Counted from the stretch's first letter, positions 11,001 to 19,846 are shown. The stretch: 64,000 nucleotides of DNA from Chaetoderma sp. LZ-2023a (GCA_034401795.1 CM067369.1:85135129-85199128), one strand, 5' to 3'. Notes: generated by a model not told the origin, from the sequence alone. A program made the numbers and translations.

Positions 11001-12970
11001 GCCAGAGTGGCACTGTCCTCTCGGCGTGAAACACCGGAGTGGTTCCCACCGCGGTAACCAGGCCATCGGGCCCGATTGCCGCGACCAGATCCCCGCGCGC
11101 CCCGCCCAGCGCCACGCGCACCACGGTGCGCGGGCGGCTGTCTGGCTGGGTGCGGCTGGGGAGCCTGCGCCCCCCTCGCTGCTGGCCGAATCGCCCGTGG
11201 CCTAGGCCTACGTTGCGACGGTGACTGGCCTCTGACCTGGCCAGCACCACCTCGAGCCTGCAGAGGACGATACGCAGGGGGTGCCGCGCGAACACGCTCC
11301 CGCCGGAGCACCTCAAATTGTTCACGCAGCGCCCTCTGGTTGTTAACCAGAGTGACCGTCTCCTGGAGGTGCCTGCATCCCTCACCTCCAAAGAGACCAG
11401 GACCTGTCATAGGCGTCCGCAGCAGCCTATTATACAGGTCCTGGGACGGGCACAGATTGTCAAGAGCAAACGTGCGCCTCGCCCGGACACTTCTGGTCAC
11501 CGCCCGCGTCAAACAGTCCAAAGCCAGGTTGATACCATCCTGGATGGCTCTCTGGACTGTTACCGGGCTTGGCTGGCGTGATGCGGAGGCCGCTACCACC
11601 CCCTGTAGCAGCTGGGAGACGTGGGACAGAGCGGCAATCGACGCCCTCCCACTCTCCTCCGCATCACGCAGCGCGGCATTCGAGCACAAGACTCCCGTGT
11701 CAGAACGGGAGCCCGGCCGCGCATCTTCGCCTAAAGCCGCGCGATCATCCACGCTTGGCTTTGGCACCACACCGTACCGCTGGTATTCCAGGGGCACGAT
11801 GCGGCAACGCTTCGCCACCTCGCGAGGGGCCTTCGCGAGACGTCCATTAACCTTAATGGACGCCTCCGCCGCTTCGAACATGTCCACGACATGCTCAGCC
11901 AGCGGCAGAGATAGCATAGCGGTAGCCGCCGGCCTACCAGCTAACCACGGCCTATGGTCATGCTGGCTAGCCGGCAGCTCCGCGGGTAGATCGGGCCGAA
12001 CACTTACCAGCCACTGGCAAGCGTCCGACCAATCCTCCTCCGTGGCTAACTGCGAGCGCTCTACTAGACGAGGGCCTTCGTCTTCCTCCAGAGCACTCGC
12101 AGTTGACGTCGACGGCGGATAAGCTGATACCCCTGGCAAGCCCGGAAAAGCATGCGGGCCCGAGAGAGCAGGCATGCTGAACTCCGCGGCTTGACCAGGA
12201 GCAGGCGCCGTGGCAGAGCGTGGGGTAAACACCGCCCTACCGCGGCCCTGACCAGCACCAGCGACACCATCGGCAAGCCGAGGTATGCGGTATCCGTGGT
12301 CAACAGCACCGCCCGGGGACACCTTCTGGACCGTGAAATCTACTCCTGCGAGAGTAGAACCACGGAACACGTCGCCTGTATTCCCCGCGAGGGGTGCACA
12401 GACGTCGTATTCCATGGCCACGTCCTCAGAAGTCGACCCTAGCAGGAGATCCTCTTCCTCCTGGCCAGAAAGATTAGACTCCGGGTCAGCAAAGAGAGCT
12501 AACCCGGACTGGCCAGGAAAGGTGCCATAGGAGGCCTTGACACCTTCGGCGCGCGGATACCCAGGGTCTGATGAGCAGACCGCGGGTCCCAGCAACAACC
12601 ATTGTCCACGGCCCCTCGGCGCGGCGCCATGCCTGCTGCCAGGGTCTTGGACTGCCCCCAACAAAGGGGCCACCTCTGAATCCACAAACGGACCGGACCT
12701 AAAGAGACCGGATTCAGAGGCGGGGATCACCTGCTCGTAAGCAGATGCCGAGGACAACAAAGGAGCTGGCCCAGGGAGCATGCTGCGAAGCAACTCTGGG
12801 ACCAAATCCTTTATTGTCCTCTGCATCTCTTGCAACATTTCGGACCTGAAGGCCTCCATATCCACCGCGGATGAGGCCTTCTTCTTACCCTTCTTACTAC
12901 CCTCCTTCTTCTTCTTCCTCTCTTCCTCCATCACCTTCTCCCTTGCCTGCAATGAGAGAAAATCAGACAT
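8096..12970 (-). CDS. Gag-to-tyrosine-recombinase long open frame (1624 aa)
   Basis: The start chosen is the ATG at 12970, just after an in-frame TGA. Residues about 1-525 are Gag-like: a Lys/Glu-rich N-terminus (KKKKEGSKKGKKKASSA), then low-complexity Pro/Ala/Gly sequence and a helical part with AIQDGINLALDCLTRAV. Residues about 527-1345 run in a different frame over the RT/RNase H gene and stay open throughout. The C-terminus from about residue 1290 is a tyrosine recombinase: core-binding part (VVADFLCHLYDAYSL, SIAGYKSALMTVIPCL), Arg in SARRRSEIH near 1445, HSVR (His1573, Arg1576), WH at 1599-1600 and the likely nucleophile Tyr1609 in FTDHYLRD. The full catalytic set is present. In DIRS1 the recombinase is a separate overlapping frame. 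Whether one long protein is made, or Gag and recombinase are made separately, is not shown by the sequence. Confidence 0.85.
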   Translation of the reverse strand: MSDFLSLQAREKVMEEERKKKKEGSKKGKKKASSAVDMEAFRSEMLQEMQRTIKDLVPELLRSMLPGPAPLLSSASAYEQVIPASESGLFRSGPFVDSEVAPLLGAVQDPGSRHGAAPRGRGQWLLLGPAVCSSDPGYPRAEGVKASYGTFPGQSGLALFADPESNLSGQEEEDLLLGSTSEDVAMEYDVCAPLAGNTGDVFRGSTLAGVDFTVQKVSPGGAVDHGYRIPRLADGVAGAGQGRGRAVFTPRSATAPAPGQAAEFSMPALSGPHAFPGLPGVSAYPPSTSTASALEEDEGPRLVERSQLATEEDWSDACQWLVSVRPDLPAELPASQHDHRPWLAGRPAATAMLSLPLAEHVVDMFEAAEASIKVNGRLAKAPREVAKRCRIVPLEYQRYGVVPKPSVDDRAALGEDARPGSRSDTGVLCSNAALRDAEESGRASIAALSHVSQLLQGVVAASASRQPSPVTVQRAIQDGINLALDCLTRAVTRSVRARRTFALDNLCPSQDLYNRLLRTPMTGPGLFGGEGCRHLQETVTLVNNQRALREQFEVLRRERVRAAPPAYRPLQARGGAGQVRGQSPSQRRPRPRAIRPAARGAQAPQPHPARQPPAHRGARGAGRGARGSGRGNRARWPGYRGGNHSGVSRREDSATLALLMSTSIPRWTGGRPFGRPLARVEAVDSGPFSLAMAFSRVSSRLGDRPAIATVSRADLDSYSTGSGSEVVYRGGNKFPHTKRSHSAGTEVPGLLFNPLLSEEKHRRVEADSQPQAFEQVLRDAQFQDGDCALGIGGVGARNVDRFHRFEGCVFPHSHREEFPSLPEIRISGPAVGIQGVTLRDFHGSSGLHPCGSCDHCIPPQEKHSSPHVHRRLAVESTHPGIVVSQSGDCFENSLGLGLDDQFPEIRANSIPEVCLPGHVLRSGDGVCVPHSGEGSNTHLGNTVGVRQSSCPGTGLLENAGLDGFFGTRHSAGRLAQAPDPVVSHDTVDPEFRFAGLERVSVGASDSPPAMVVEYRESLAGGFANPSPPSGDCVYRCIDGGVGSLSGRVHSIRALGSGSVQGTYQSTRAKSSSPGPGTFLKECSGQDCSDSFRQLDSSDLHKPPGRNEVAQSLYDDMETALLVPGSWDHLEGSSYSGEVKSASRLIEPKDECFTHGMATKSMCGGSSVRPLGETQHRFVRNEEECEDDDVRLSDSRPKRFRNRCVSYQLGGNVCIRIPPSNPDSKGASENQAAGVPSASDRPGLAKPIVVYGSAGPSGLQSGSAASDGRPYLPGQGPSRQSVNVPIDCVDVVKESRIKEGFSEQAAMFMAKARRGSTSRAYNYKINRFAEWCSKRCIDPMESSIQVVADFLCHLYDAYSLKPNSIAGYKSALMTVIPCLANRGSDEVSTLNVLIKGMGNLRPRNPPLIPSWSLSLVLQVLGDKPFEPLSSISMKMLTLKTVFLIAAASARRRSEIHALSAEVDRFVVTGEGLKLLPRINFLSKNQSLKYPGQPIFLPSLTRYDPNSKVWCPVRALLRYKQRTSEWRTDQSALWLSYIEPHGRASKDTISRWIVECIQFCHKSATGRQVDVAKAHSVRGVVASTALFSGVPVDDIMSVAQWHCESSFTDHYLRDTSNPLALSILKQ
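8935..11391 (-). CDS. Reverse transcriptase-RNase H of inner DIRS-like element (818 aa)
   Basis: This frame overlaps the Gag/recombinase frame completely. The RT domain spans about residues 210-420: FLVKKNTGGWRPILNLKPLN, WTASIDLKDAYFHIP, LPFGISTAPRVFTR and the catalytic YIDD at 342-345. RNase H spans about 500-620, with YTDASMEGWGACLEE (Asp509), KEHINLLELRAV (Glu), RSDNSTVVTYINR (Asp) and LLADSLSRR (Asp). After RNase H, at about 640-740, are DLFATKKNAKM, AYAFPPAILIP and IAPDWPSRSW. In position this segment corresponds to the Dam-methyltransferase-like part described in DIRS1 elements, but I cannot confirm that identity. The first ~150 residues overlap Gag and are Arg/Gly-rich, so the true start is uncertain. 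The enzyme copies element RNA to DNA. Confidence 0.9.
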   Translation of the reverse strand: MEVRDAGTSRRRSLWLTTRGRCVNNLRCSGGSVFARHPLRIVLCRLEVVLARSEASHRRNVGLGHGRFGQQRGGRRLPSRTQPDSRPRTVVRVALGGARGDLVAAIGPDGLVTAVGTTPVFHAERTVPLWHSLCPPLSLGGPVGGRLAGHSPEWKRLTQDRLVLRWLSVGYRPDWVTGPPSRLSLAPIWTPIPRDPDQRLCIEEEINSLILKEAIQPAQRCPGFYSTLFLVKKNTGGWRPILNLKPLNKFLETPSFKMETVRSVLAGLERGMWTASIDLKDAYFHIPIERSFRHFLRFAFQGRRWEFRVLPFGISTAPRVFTRVVLAITAYLRRRSIAVHTYIDDWLLKAHTRESLSANLEIVLKTLSDLGWMINFPKSELTPSQKFVYLGMFFDLETGYVYPTQERVQILISVIQSVCDSRHVLARVYLRMLGLMVSLEPVIPQAALRRRPIQLFLMTQWTQSSGSLDSNVSVLAPLIHHLQWWLNTENLLPGVLLTPPHPQVTVYTDASMEGWGACLEESTVSGLWDLDQSKEHINLLELRAVVLGLEHFLKNVQGKIVLIRSDNSTVVTYINRQGGTKSPSLCMMTWKLLCWCLDHGITLKAVHIPGRLNLLADSLSRRMSVLPTEWQLNQCVADRLFDHWGKPNIDLFATKKNAKMTTYVSPIPDPSAFATDALAISWEGMYAYAFPPAILIPKVLQKIRQQECQVLLIAPDWPSRSWYTDLLDLLVCNPVPLPLMDDLIFQGKALHDNPSMFRLTAWMLSRNLELRRAFLSKRPCLWPKPGGGQPPEHIIIKSTDLQSGAQKDVLIQWNHLFR

Positions 12971-12982
12971 TAGATCTCCCCC

Positions 12983-13096
12983 TCACTGCTTACATACATC
13001 GCACTTCAGCAACGGTCCACAGGGACTGCAGCTGAAGCACAAGTGCGGTACGAATCTATTCTTCAGAAACCTCCCGCAGGACGGGCAACCAGGTCT
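12983..13096 (-). other. Zinc-binding leader segment upstream of Gag, ended by TGA
   Basis: Thirty-seven codons in frame with the Gag ATG encode GCPSCGRFLKNRF, HLCFSCSPC and KCDVCKQ, then TGA (12983-12985), then GGDL and the Met at 12970. The outer copy aligns as CPICQKH...CPSCTDC...CAIYKEWGVGDL and reads straight through with TGG at the equivalent position. A pyrimidine-rich 'cctgtttcag' directly precedes this segment on the minus strand and resembles a 3' splice site. The third copy has the same kind of sequence. The segment is therefore likely a real protein module, reached by splicing or readthrough. Confidence 0.6.
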
Positions 13097-13099
13097 CTG

Positions 13100-13998
13100 A
13101 AACAGGACAAGGACAAGGACAATGAGCAAGATAGTTAAGGTTAGCGAACTCAAAACCAACTAAAAAGAGAGGGACAGGATCCTCAAGATCGCAAGTCAAG
13201 AAGAACCAGCCTTGGACAAAACGTTAAATGTTAATAAAGGCCAAGGCCGATTATGACGTCATCAATCCCGTGACCAAAATAATCGATACGCAACAAGCAC
13301 CAAGTGCAAGAACGAATTGTATAAGTAACCGGAACATTCCCGTTGAATTGGCATTTCGAGTACACAACAATCAGATATACAGAGATAACTCCTTCCAATT
13401 CTAGCATTGGCAAAAAAGGAAATTATCTCCCCTTTTGTTTATCAATAATTAGATACCTGACACTTGTACAGACAAACCATCCAACGTGATGTACCGGAGA
13501 ACTCCACCATAGTACGCCTCTACATTCTCTCCACCGAAGGGGAAGGAATTGGATCAAGAGGGCAAAGTGAGAAGACCTTTATAACAAGTCTCCAACTCAC
13601 TGAACATAGATTTTTTGGTTAGATAACCTAACAGTATTAGTAGGAAATGGAACCGTGGTGGAGAGAAACATATCCTCTTGTGCCGAGAAGTCCATCAAAG
13701 CTTCTACGTGATACCTGTGGAAAAAAACACAAAGAGAAATGAGACTTATGAAGCACCATGTTGTAAAAAATCAACACAAACAGGCGCTAATCACGGTAAG
13801 CGCGAGTCCCGGAAACACATTAAACCGGGACAAAACACGCTAGCATATCAAAGAAATCACCTGATAAAGAGATCCAGCTCCTTCCAAAGGTGAGTCCTCT
13901 CTTTCCGACATGACACGAACGTACAACAATCGTCAAATAAGTGAAAAACAAGGTAAACGCGCAGAAAATGTAGAGTAGCACAAAACCGCATGTAACCC
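13100..13998. other. 5' leader of inner DIRS-like element
   Basis: This lies between the right inverted repeat and the Cys-rich segment. No frame with recognisable protein content is seen. It would be the 5' untranslated or spliced leader of the element's RNA, because the element reads right to left. Confidence 0.5.
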
Positions 13999-14178
13999 TT
14001 AGCCAATAAATGAGCAAAGAGGAAGTAGTAGTCGGCGCATGCGCGGTGGTGGGGCTGGCATCCGCCGGACTACCTCTGACTACCTGCCCAGTAGGGGCAC
14101 CTAACTGTTTTTAATCTGAGTGTTTTATTGAGTGAAAGCCAATATTTAGCAATATCAAAAGTATTAGGGAGGTAAGTA
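13999..14178 (-). repeat. Inverted terminal repeat (right) of inner DIRS-like element
   Basis: Reverse complement of 7226-7403, ending with 'gtattagggaggtaagta'. It is followed by the unique outer end 'tactcttgatgtgaaa' that terminates at 14194. As the upstream end of the element it probably contains the promoter, but no core promoter motif stands out. Confidence 0.9.
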
Positions 14179-14194
14179 TACTCTTGATGTGAAA

Positions 14195-15354
14195 TTATAT
14201 TACTGACAACCCTGAAGGGACAGATGTCTTCCCCTGTTAAAAAATAACAAAACAACCAGGGAAACCTTATTAAGAATGTTAGAAAGACAAGAGAGAAAAG
14301 ATTATGACTATCTAGACATCTCTCCACATTCATAACAAAGGATGATAATGACAACAATTTGATTTCTCTAAACTAAGATTATGACATCAAGGAAGAGAAA
14401 AAATCTCTGGTTGATTATGACATCAAACCTCAATACAACAGCCCCTTCAAGGAGAGGAGACATCAGAAAATGAATGCAAGAAATACCTAATGACTACATA
14501 CATTCAACACTCAAGAATAATATAATATTAAATTATATATCCGAGAACCCATGCACACACAAGAGAATACAGTGCAATAAAGATGGCAGCAAAAATTGTT
14601 AAATATTTTCAAATAATTAGGTGCCATAAGCCCATAACTAATAAACTCCCTTATCCTGAGCATAGGCAAACCATCCTCTTGTGCAGAAGAACATGTCCAT
14701 CCATCTGCCGAGTCTGTAGAGTCTGATGAAGGGGATGGGATAAAAGGAGGAGGATATTTTTTGTTTTATATCTCCGACCCGTAGACATATCATAAGGACA
14801 AATCAGAAAAAGATACGTGATCAACCTCCGAGTGAAGAACAGGAGCTCTTACCATTTATAGATGATCCTGTGGACACAAAGGCACAAGGGATTAGAAGAT
14901 CTAGGCGCTGGCAGAATTTAACAAGGATTCACAGCGCCTAACAACGAGCTAATGCCAGGTTGGCCGTGAACGAAAACCGGTAACATATAAAAGTTACAAG
15001 ATGTCTTAATTAATATATGGAACAATATCACCTTAATGGATGATGAGGACTCCTCCTCTGGCGTCTTAGCATCAGCCATTTATGGAAATGGATGATTAAA
15101 TATATAGAAATCCTCAAAAAAGAGATTGGAAAGTTTTCCAACTGTTGCATGTAAGCCAATATATTAGAAAACGGAAGTACCAGTATGCGCATGTGCAGTA
15201 GGTGGGGTCTGTCATGTGCATGACTGTGTACATCCCCCTGCCCGCCCACTAGGGGCACCTAACTTTTTATAATTCTGAATATTATTGAATTTAGAGCTGA
15301 TATACTAGTATATCAAGAGTGTTAGGGAGGTAAGTATATTCTCATGATGTGAAA
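14195..15354. other. 5' leader and right inverted repeat of outer DIRS-like element
   Basis: Homologous to 36370-37488 in the third copy (shared 'gacaaccctga', 'agaacccatgcaca', 'accggtaacatataaaagttaca'). The last ~200 bases are the right inverted terminal repeat, ending 'gttagggaggtaagtatattctcatgatgtgaaa'. No gene is seen. Confidence 0.75.
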
Positions 15355-16180
15355 GAGGTCTGTGCCTCCATACGAACGAGCGTTCCGGAGTAAGGGTTTT
15401 GCTTCTGTCTTGCATAGTATGAAGTCTATTTGGTTGAAGACAGCTGTTGTAGCCTTAGAACCTTTTGGGGCTTTGCGATCAGTAATGTGTCCAGTCCATG
15501 TTGTCCGGTGACGGCATGGCTGTTTGAAAGCTGTATTTATGACAAATAGGCCATTGAAACTAAGGAATGCCACCAGTACATCTCCACTGCTGTTGTGTGT
15601 GCCCTCTCCATAGGATTCCATGCATGAGCCAAATCTTCAACTTTTGTCCGCAATTCCGAGTTTACCCAGCTTGGAGTTGAAATCTCCACACACGAACAAC
15701 TAGCTGGGATTGTAATGGCGGAGCTCAGTTCTGCATAGAAGGAATCTAATATTGCTGGATTCTCTTTGGCTTTTTCGGTAGTTGGGCTGTATGCATTGAC
15801 AATTCGACACTTAGTGGTAGTGTGTTTTCACGTAGGTATAGCCAGGTCGATGAATGCAATGTGATCACTGACATATCCAAAACTAATCACATGATCCAAG
15901 ACCCTTGGTCCGATTACGAAGCCTAAGCCCCAGTATGTGGCCTGTTATTGCTCCAGGAGCACTAGCTTATGGCCTGTCTGTAGTTGCTGCTCTGAGTGTT
16001 TACCTAGTTTAGTCTCTTGAATGCATGCAATATCGATGTTATAGTGTTCACAGTCTGCACCTAAGGTTTGCCTCTTTGATGTTGCACTCAGACTACGTAT
16101 ATTCCACGTAGCTATGGTAAGCTCCTGGGAAGATTGCGTCGTCTGAGGATGTCAAGCAGTTTCTTGTTTGAAGGAGGGTA
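15355..16180 (-). mobile_element. LINE A, 5' part (APE-type endonuclease), decayed
   Basis: The minus strand reads an endonuclease/exonuclease/phosphatase domain in fragments. Near 16130 it has LTIATWNIRSLSAT followed by IDIACIQETKLG. At 15322-15621 it has GEGTHNSSGDVLVAFLSFN and HRTTWTGHITD, ending GGTDL at the insertion point. The last codons continue in frame at 2640 (SDHKLVI), where the DIRS-like element split the gene. Stops and frame changes show a dead copy. This endonuclease nicks target DNA for LINE insertion. Confidence 0.85.
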
Positions 16181-16440
16181 GGCATAATCAGAGTTGCCTC
16201 TGTATGCGGATGTCAGCCTGCAATCCTTGATGACTTAGTTTCCCAACAAAGTTGGTACTTATGGAGGAGACTGGCGTGAAGGTGTCATCTTTGTCCTCCT
16301 GTATGTCTTTACTATTTAATAAATATGCTGTTAAATATTTTGAAACTAATATGACCGGATGCTGTTGATCGATCGATCCCAACATGGGCAAAGCGTTGGT
16401 GGAGCTTAGCTACAGATAGGTGGGGCATAGCTAAAACTGT
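16181..16440. repeat. Repeat A fragment and intron sequence
   Basis: About 16310-16440 matches the dispersed 'Repeat A' family ('aaatattttgaaactaat', 'gatcgatcccaacatgggcaaagcg', 'gtggagcttagctac'). The same flank is seen near 38890, 41950, 57250 and 58270. No coding content. Confidence 0.65.
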
Positions 16441-16615
16441 ATCCATCCATTGGCAGAACTAGAAAGTAAGTTAGAAAACATAAAAGGCAACACAATTTAA
16501 ACTTGGCATCCTTAAAAACTAGATCACGGTCATAGATTGTCTCAGAGAATTGAATCATGTGTGCATGCATCCATGCCTCTGTCTGCCTGAGAAAGCATAC
16601 AATAGTCAACTGTAC

Positions 16616-16767
16616 CTGCCCTTCCTGGAATTTGTCATCATAAGCAGATCGATAAAGGTAACGCTTGCCCGAGTCCCCAAGGTTACCAATGATTGACACA
16701 TATACATTAGCACTGGTTGCGCTACCAGCCATGTGACCCGTGTAAGTTTCAATGACATATCGAGCAT
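16616..16767 (-). CDS. Host gene exon 15: PLAT-like domain 4, N-terminal half (last exon in window)
   Basis: 152 bases, phase 1 to 0, acceptor ATTTTCAG, donor GGCAG/GTACAG. It encodes ARYVIETYTGHMAGSATSAN, VYVSIIGNLGDSGKRYLYRS and DDKFQEGQ. YVIETYTG......A.VY+.+.G..GDSG+R.L is textbook LOXHD1. The next exon is not found before the left edge: the intron holds LINE A and the two nested DIRS-like elements. Confidence 0.93.
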
Positions 16768-17375
<608 letters not shown>

Positions 17376-17511
17376 CTGCAATCAAATTCTGATCATTCTT
17401 TGGTACAGGGTATTCTCTCCATGTGTCGCAGTCATCATGGCAACGGGAAAGCCAGCGGTTTGGTGGTACACTTATTATCTTCTCATTTGTTGCTAAGTTT
17501 GTGAGCACCAC
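17376..17511 (-). CDS. Host gene exon 14: PLAT-like domain 3, C-terminal part
   Basis: 136 bases, phase 0 to 1, acceptor GTTTAG, donor TGCAG/GTGTTT. It encodes VVLTNLATNEKIISVPPNRW, LSRCHDDCDTWREYPV and NLIA. '+V+TNL.T.E.......NRWLS....D..T.RE.PV' is the conserved end of a PLAT repeat. A (CACG)n/(CA)n microsatellite lies just downstream at 17155-17280. Confidence 0.92.
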
Positions 17512-17559
17512 CTAAACAAACAATGGCCATAATATTTTACCTATGCCCCGCCCATCTCT

Positions 17560-17740
17560 ATCTAAGCTCCACCCACACTTAGACCATGTTGGGACTGATT
17601 GATCCCTGCAATTTACAGTCAGCTAATGTGTTGAATATTTTGAAACTAATTTGACTGGGTGCTGTTTTTGCCTATGGCAGTAACAGCGCCCAGTCAAATT
17701 AGCTTCAAAATATTCAACAGCATGTTTATTAAATAGTAGA
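17560..17740. repeat. Repeat A copy with central palindrome
   Basis: It contains 'gttgaatattttgaaact' and the inverted 'agcttcaaaatattcaac' around 'gggtgctg...tatggcag..acagcgccc'. The flanking part reads 'cctatgccccgcccatctc...aagctccaccca'. A non-coding dispersed element. Confidence 0.8.
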
Positions 17741-17769
17741 CATACAATTCGTACAACTTGACGGACTAT

Positions 17770-17980
17770 TAACACTTACCGCTCTGATGCCAAAAGTTTT
17801 AATTCTCAAATTAAAGTATAAGATGAACTGGTGTTTATTTTTCAACAAATTTGGTGGAAGATGGTGATGTCGTAGACAGCTACATCTTCCCCCAAAATCG
17901 TTGAAAAATGTACACTAGTTTCTTTGCTACTGACACTGTAAAAGATAGAATATTGACATCAGAGTGCTAAGGGTTAAGTG
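17770..17980. repeat. Repeat C copy (TTAA-type palindromic element)
   Basis: Inverted-repeat element: 'gatgaactggtgtttattt..caacaaatttggtggaagatg' is mirrored by 'cttcccccaaaatcgttg..tgtacactagtttc'. It ends 'acatcagagtgctaagggttaa'. Related copies are at 20155-20365, 39830-40015, 41615-41815 and 46871-47279. Confidence 0.75.
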
Positions 17981-17994
17981 TTCATGATAGACTT

Positions 17995-18625
17995 CTTATG
18001 CTATTCATGGCATAATTTACTATGACGTCAACCTACATGTGATGTTGTTGATTATGGCGTTATATGATTGATTGATAAACTGGATTCATGTATTACAGTA
18101 TTCAAAAGTGAATCAATTCCATTTTATGATCTCAAATAGATATAGCAAAATTAGAAATCTTGGACACAATCAATATTAATTTATCAACAACAAGAGCGAT
18201 CATAGATTGATGAACTACTCCCCTTACAGTCTTTTCTCAGGCTATTGTTCAGACCAAGACAAGAAATGGACCTTTCCAGTTTTAGCTATGCCCTGCCCAT
18301 CTCTAGCTAAGCTCCACCCACACCATGCTCATGTTGGGATTGAACGATCCCTGAACTCCCTGACTTTTAATTTCCAGAAAACTATACAGGTAAGCTGTTG
18401 AATATTTTGAAACTAATTTGACTGGGTGTTGTTGCTGCCTATGGCAGCAACAGCGCCCAGTCAAATTAGTTTCAAAATATTCACATACAATTTGTATGTG
18501 TTGGACAATTAAGTGTTCAAGATGGAATAAATTGAGTCATTCATGACGTCGTGATTATGATATCATCCTACAGGTCACGTAGCTGATTATGATGTCATAT
18601 GACATCATATGATGGATGGATAACC
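17995..18625. repeat. Repeat A copies with CRE-like sites
   Basis: Two partial copies of Repeat A. 18394-18490 is the central palindrome. 17995-18080 and 18530-18625 are the flank with 'tgacgtca'/'atgacgtcgtgattatg' and 'gatgtcatatgacatcatatg'. No coding content. Confidence 0.7.
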
Positions 18626-19846
18626 TGGAACCTTAAGTCAAGTTCGACTGGCGGAGTATACTATTGTTGACTAGATCCGAGGCGAACTCAAAATAGTTAA
18701 CTCCTCAGCTCGGTCACAAGTGGTTAATGCAAAATTTAAGAATAATTCAACATGGCGGATAGTCCTCGACTGCCATGCTTAAATGCACATAAATGTTTAA
18801 ATATTTCATTAACTAATTTAAGTTTGATGAAATTATACTTTCCTACTGTAAGTCAATTTTCCGAAGGCTCACTGTTCCAACTTTCGCTAAATTTAAATAC
18901 TTTTCAACATTCCAAAATAACAATTTTCAATTGGTAGCGTTCATAAGTTATAAATTTTGACTTCTATAGTGTGTGATATCATAAAAATCACCATTGCTAC
19001 AGAATTTGGAATAACGGAAAAAAAAATGTGATCATTAAGCCTGGTCAGAATATATATTTGGGAAAGCTTACTAGATAAATATACAGCCAGTAGATGAATA
19101 CTAATAATTTGTTATTATCCACAGCTATCATTCGCTTTGGGCATTTTTCAAAATTTGAGTGCATGTTATAAATTGCTATTATAACATTCTTTTGGCAGGT
19201 TTTGATAAAAAGAAATTAGCAGTTACATTATCATCTTCTTCTTCTTCTTCTTTCTCTTCTTCTTCACCTGCATTTGTTTTTCCATGCACCAATCTCTAAC
19301 TTGATCTCTAATCTGATAGAAGCGTTGCTTCCTTGAACTTTATGGTTCATAGGAGCAGGTCCACTTCATGGAGACTATCTGTGCATGGTCATTAACACTT
19401 TCACTGATAAATTACCCCATATATCAATCTCAGTGCAAACAAACAGGAAATCTGTGGAATATTTTGAAATTAGTGTGACTGGAAGCAATTGCTGTTTCAG
19501 GCAGCAATGGCTTCCACTCATATCAATTTCAAGATATTCAATGTTTGTTTTCCAGTTCTTGGCTCTCCGCCACACAGGCAGATATCTTCTGTCTTCATAG
19601 AGAAATAGTGTTTCTATTAGGACCCTGCCATTAGCCATTGTTAGACCAAAAGGCAGTACGGGTGAAATTTTGGAGTTTTCCCTCTCCTCAGCAGAATATT
19701 GGTCATGGAGTTCTGCCTACCTTATGGTAACAGGGATACGGTGCATCCACATTCGTTCCCCTAGTCGAACCCTTGTCTATTAGTTTCAGCTTAACATCAT
19801 ACCCAGTTCTATACATTTTGTATCAGTATTATACACAGATAAGTAC
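18626..19846. other. Intron 13 remainder
   Basis: AT-rich intron with a (CTT)n tract near 19230-19265 and a diverged Repeat A core at 19450-19545. A short minus-strand frame at 19556-19638 (MANGRVLIETLFLYEDR) looks protein-like, but I cannot place it; it may be a fragment of an unidentified mobile element. Confidence 0.4.

Larger units (their letters stand above)
7185..14194 (-). mobile_element. Inner DIRS-like retrotransposon, apparently intact (7.0 kb)
   Basis: This element is nested inside the outer DIRS-like element, as shown by the homologous uninterrupted sequence of the third copy (36350-36390: gaagacaccc..ttacagacaaccctga). It has inverted terminal repeats (7226-7403 and 13999-14178), an exact internal complementary region (7469-7567), a Gag-to-recombinase frame (8096-12970) and an overlapping RT/RNase H frame (8935-11391). 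No stop interrupts either frame. Base composition is clearly GC-richer than the flanking older element, consistent with recent insertion. The element type is DIRS1-like: inverted repeats and tyrosine recombinase instead of integrase. Confidence 0.92.
2641..15354 (-). mobile_element. Outer DIRS-like retrotransposon (decayed, split by an inner copy)
   Basis: This is a tyrosine-recombinase retrotransposon in minus orientation. Without the nested 7.0 kb inner element its own length is about 5.7 kb. Inverted termini pair 2641-2880 with about 15150-15354: both carry 'acttacctcc(c/t)taacactc', 'gttaggtgcccc' and 'gcatgcgcatactgg' in opposite orientation. An internal complementary region is at about 2887-2980. 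Boundaries come from two facts: the ends match the internal complementary region, and removing 2641-15354 rejoins the LINE A frame as DLNSDHKLVI with no duplicated bases. That agrees with recombinase-type insertion without target duplication. Coding remnants for Gag, RT, RNase H and recombinase lie at 3609-7101. Confidence 0.88.

Noticed and set aside
11076..12122. 348-codon plus-strand frame over the DIRS-like Gag region
   Set aside because: Antisense shadow in GC-rich sequence; the composition is Arg/Pro/Ser with no domain, and the minus-strand Gag explains the region.
19375..19638. Additional host exon (RVLIETLFLYEDRRYLPVW)
   Set aside because: Exons 13 and 14 already join in phase through the PLAT core (FLEK-VVLTNL), leaving no room for it. 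Part of it overlaps a Repeat A palindrome.
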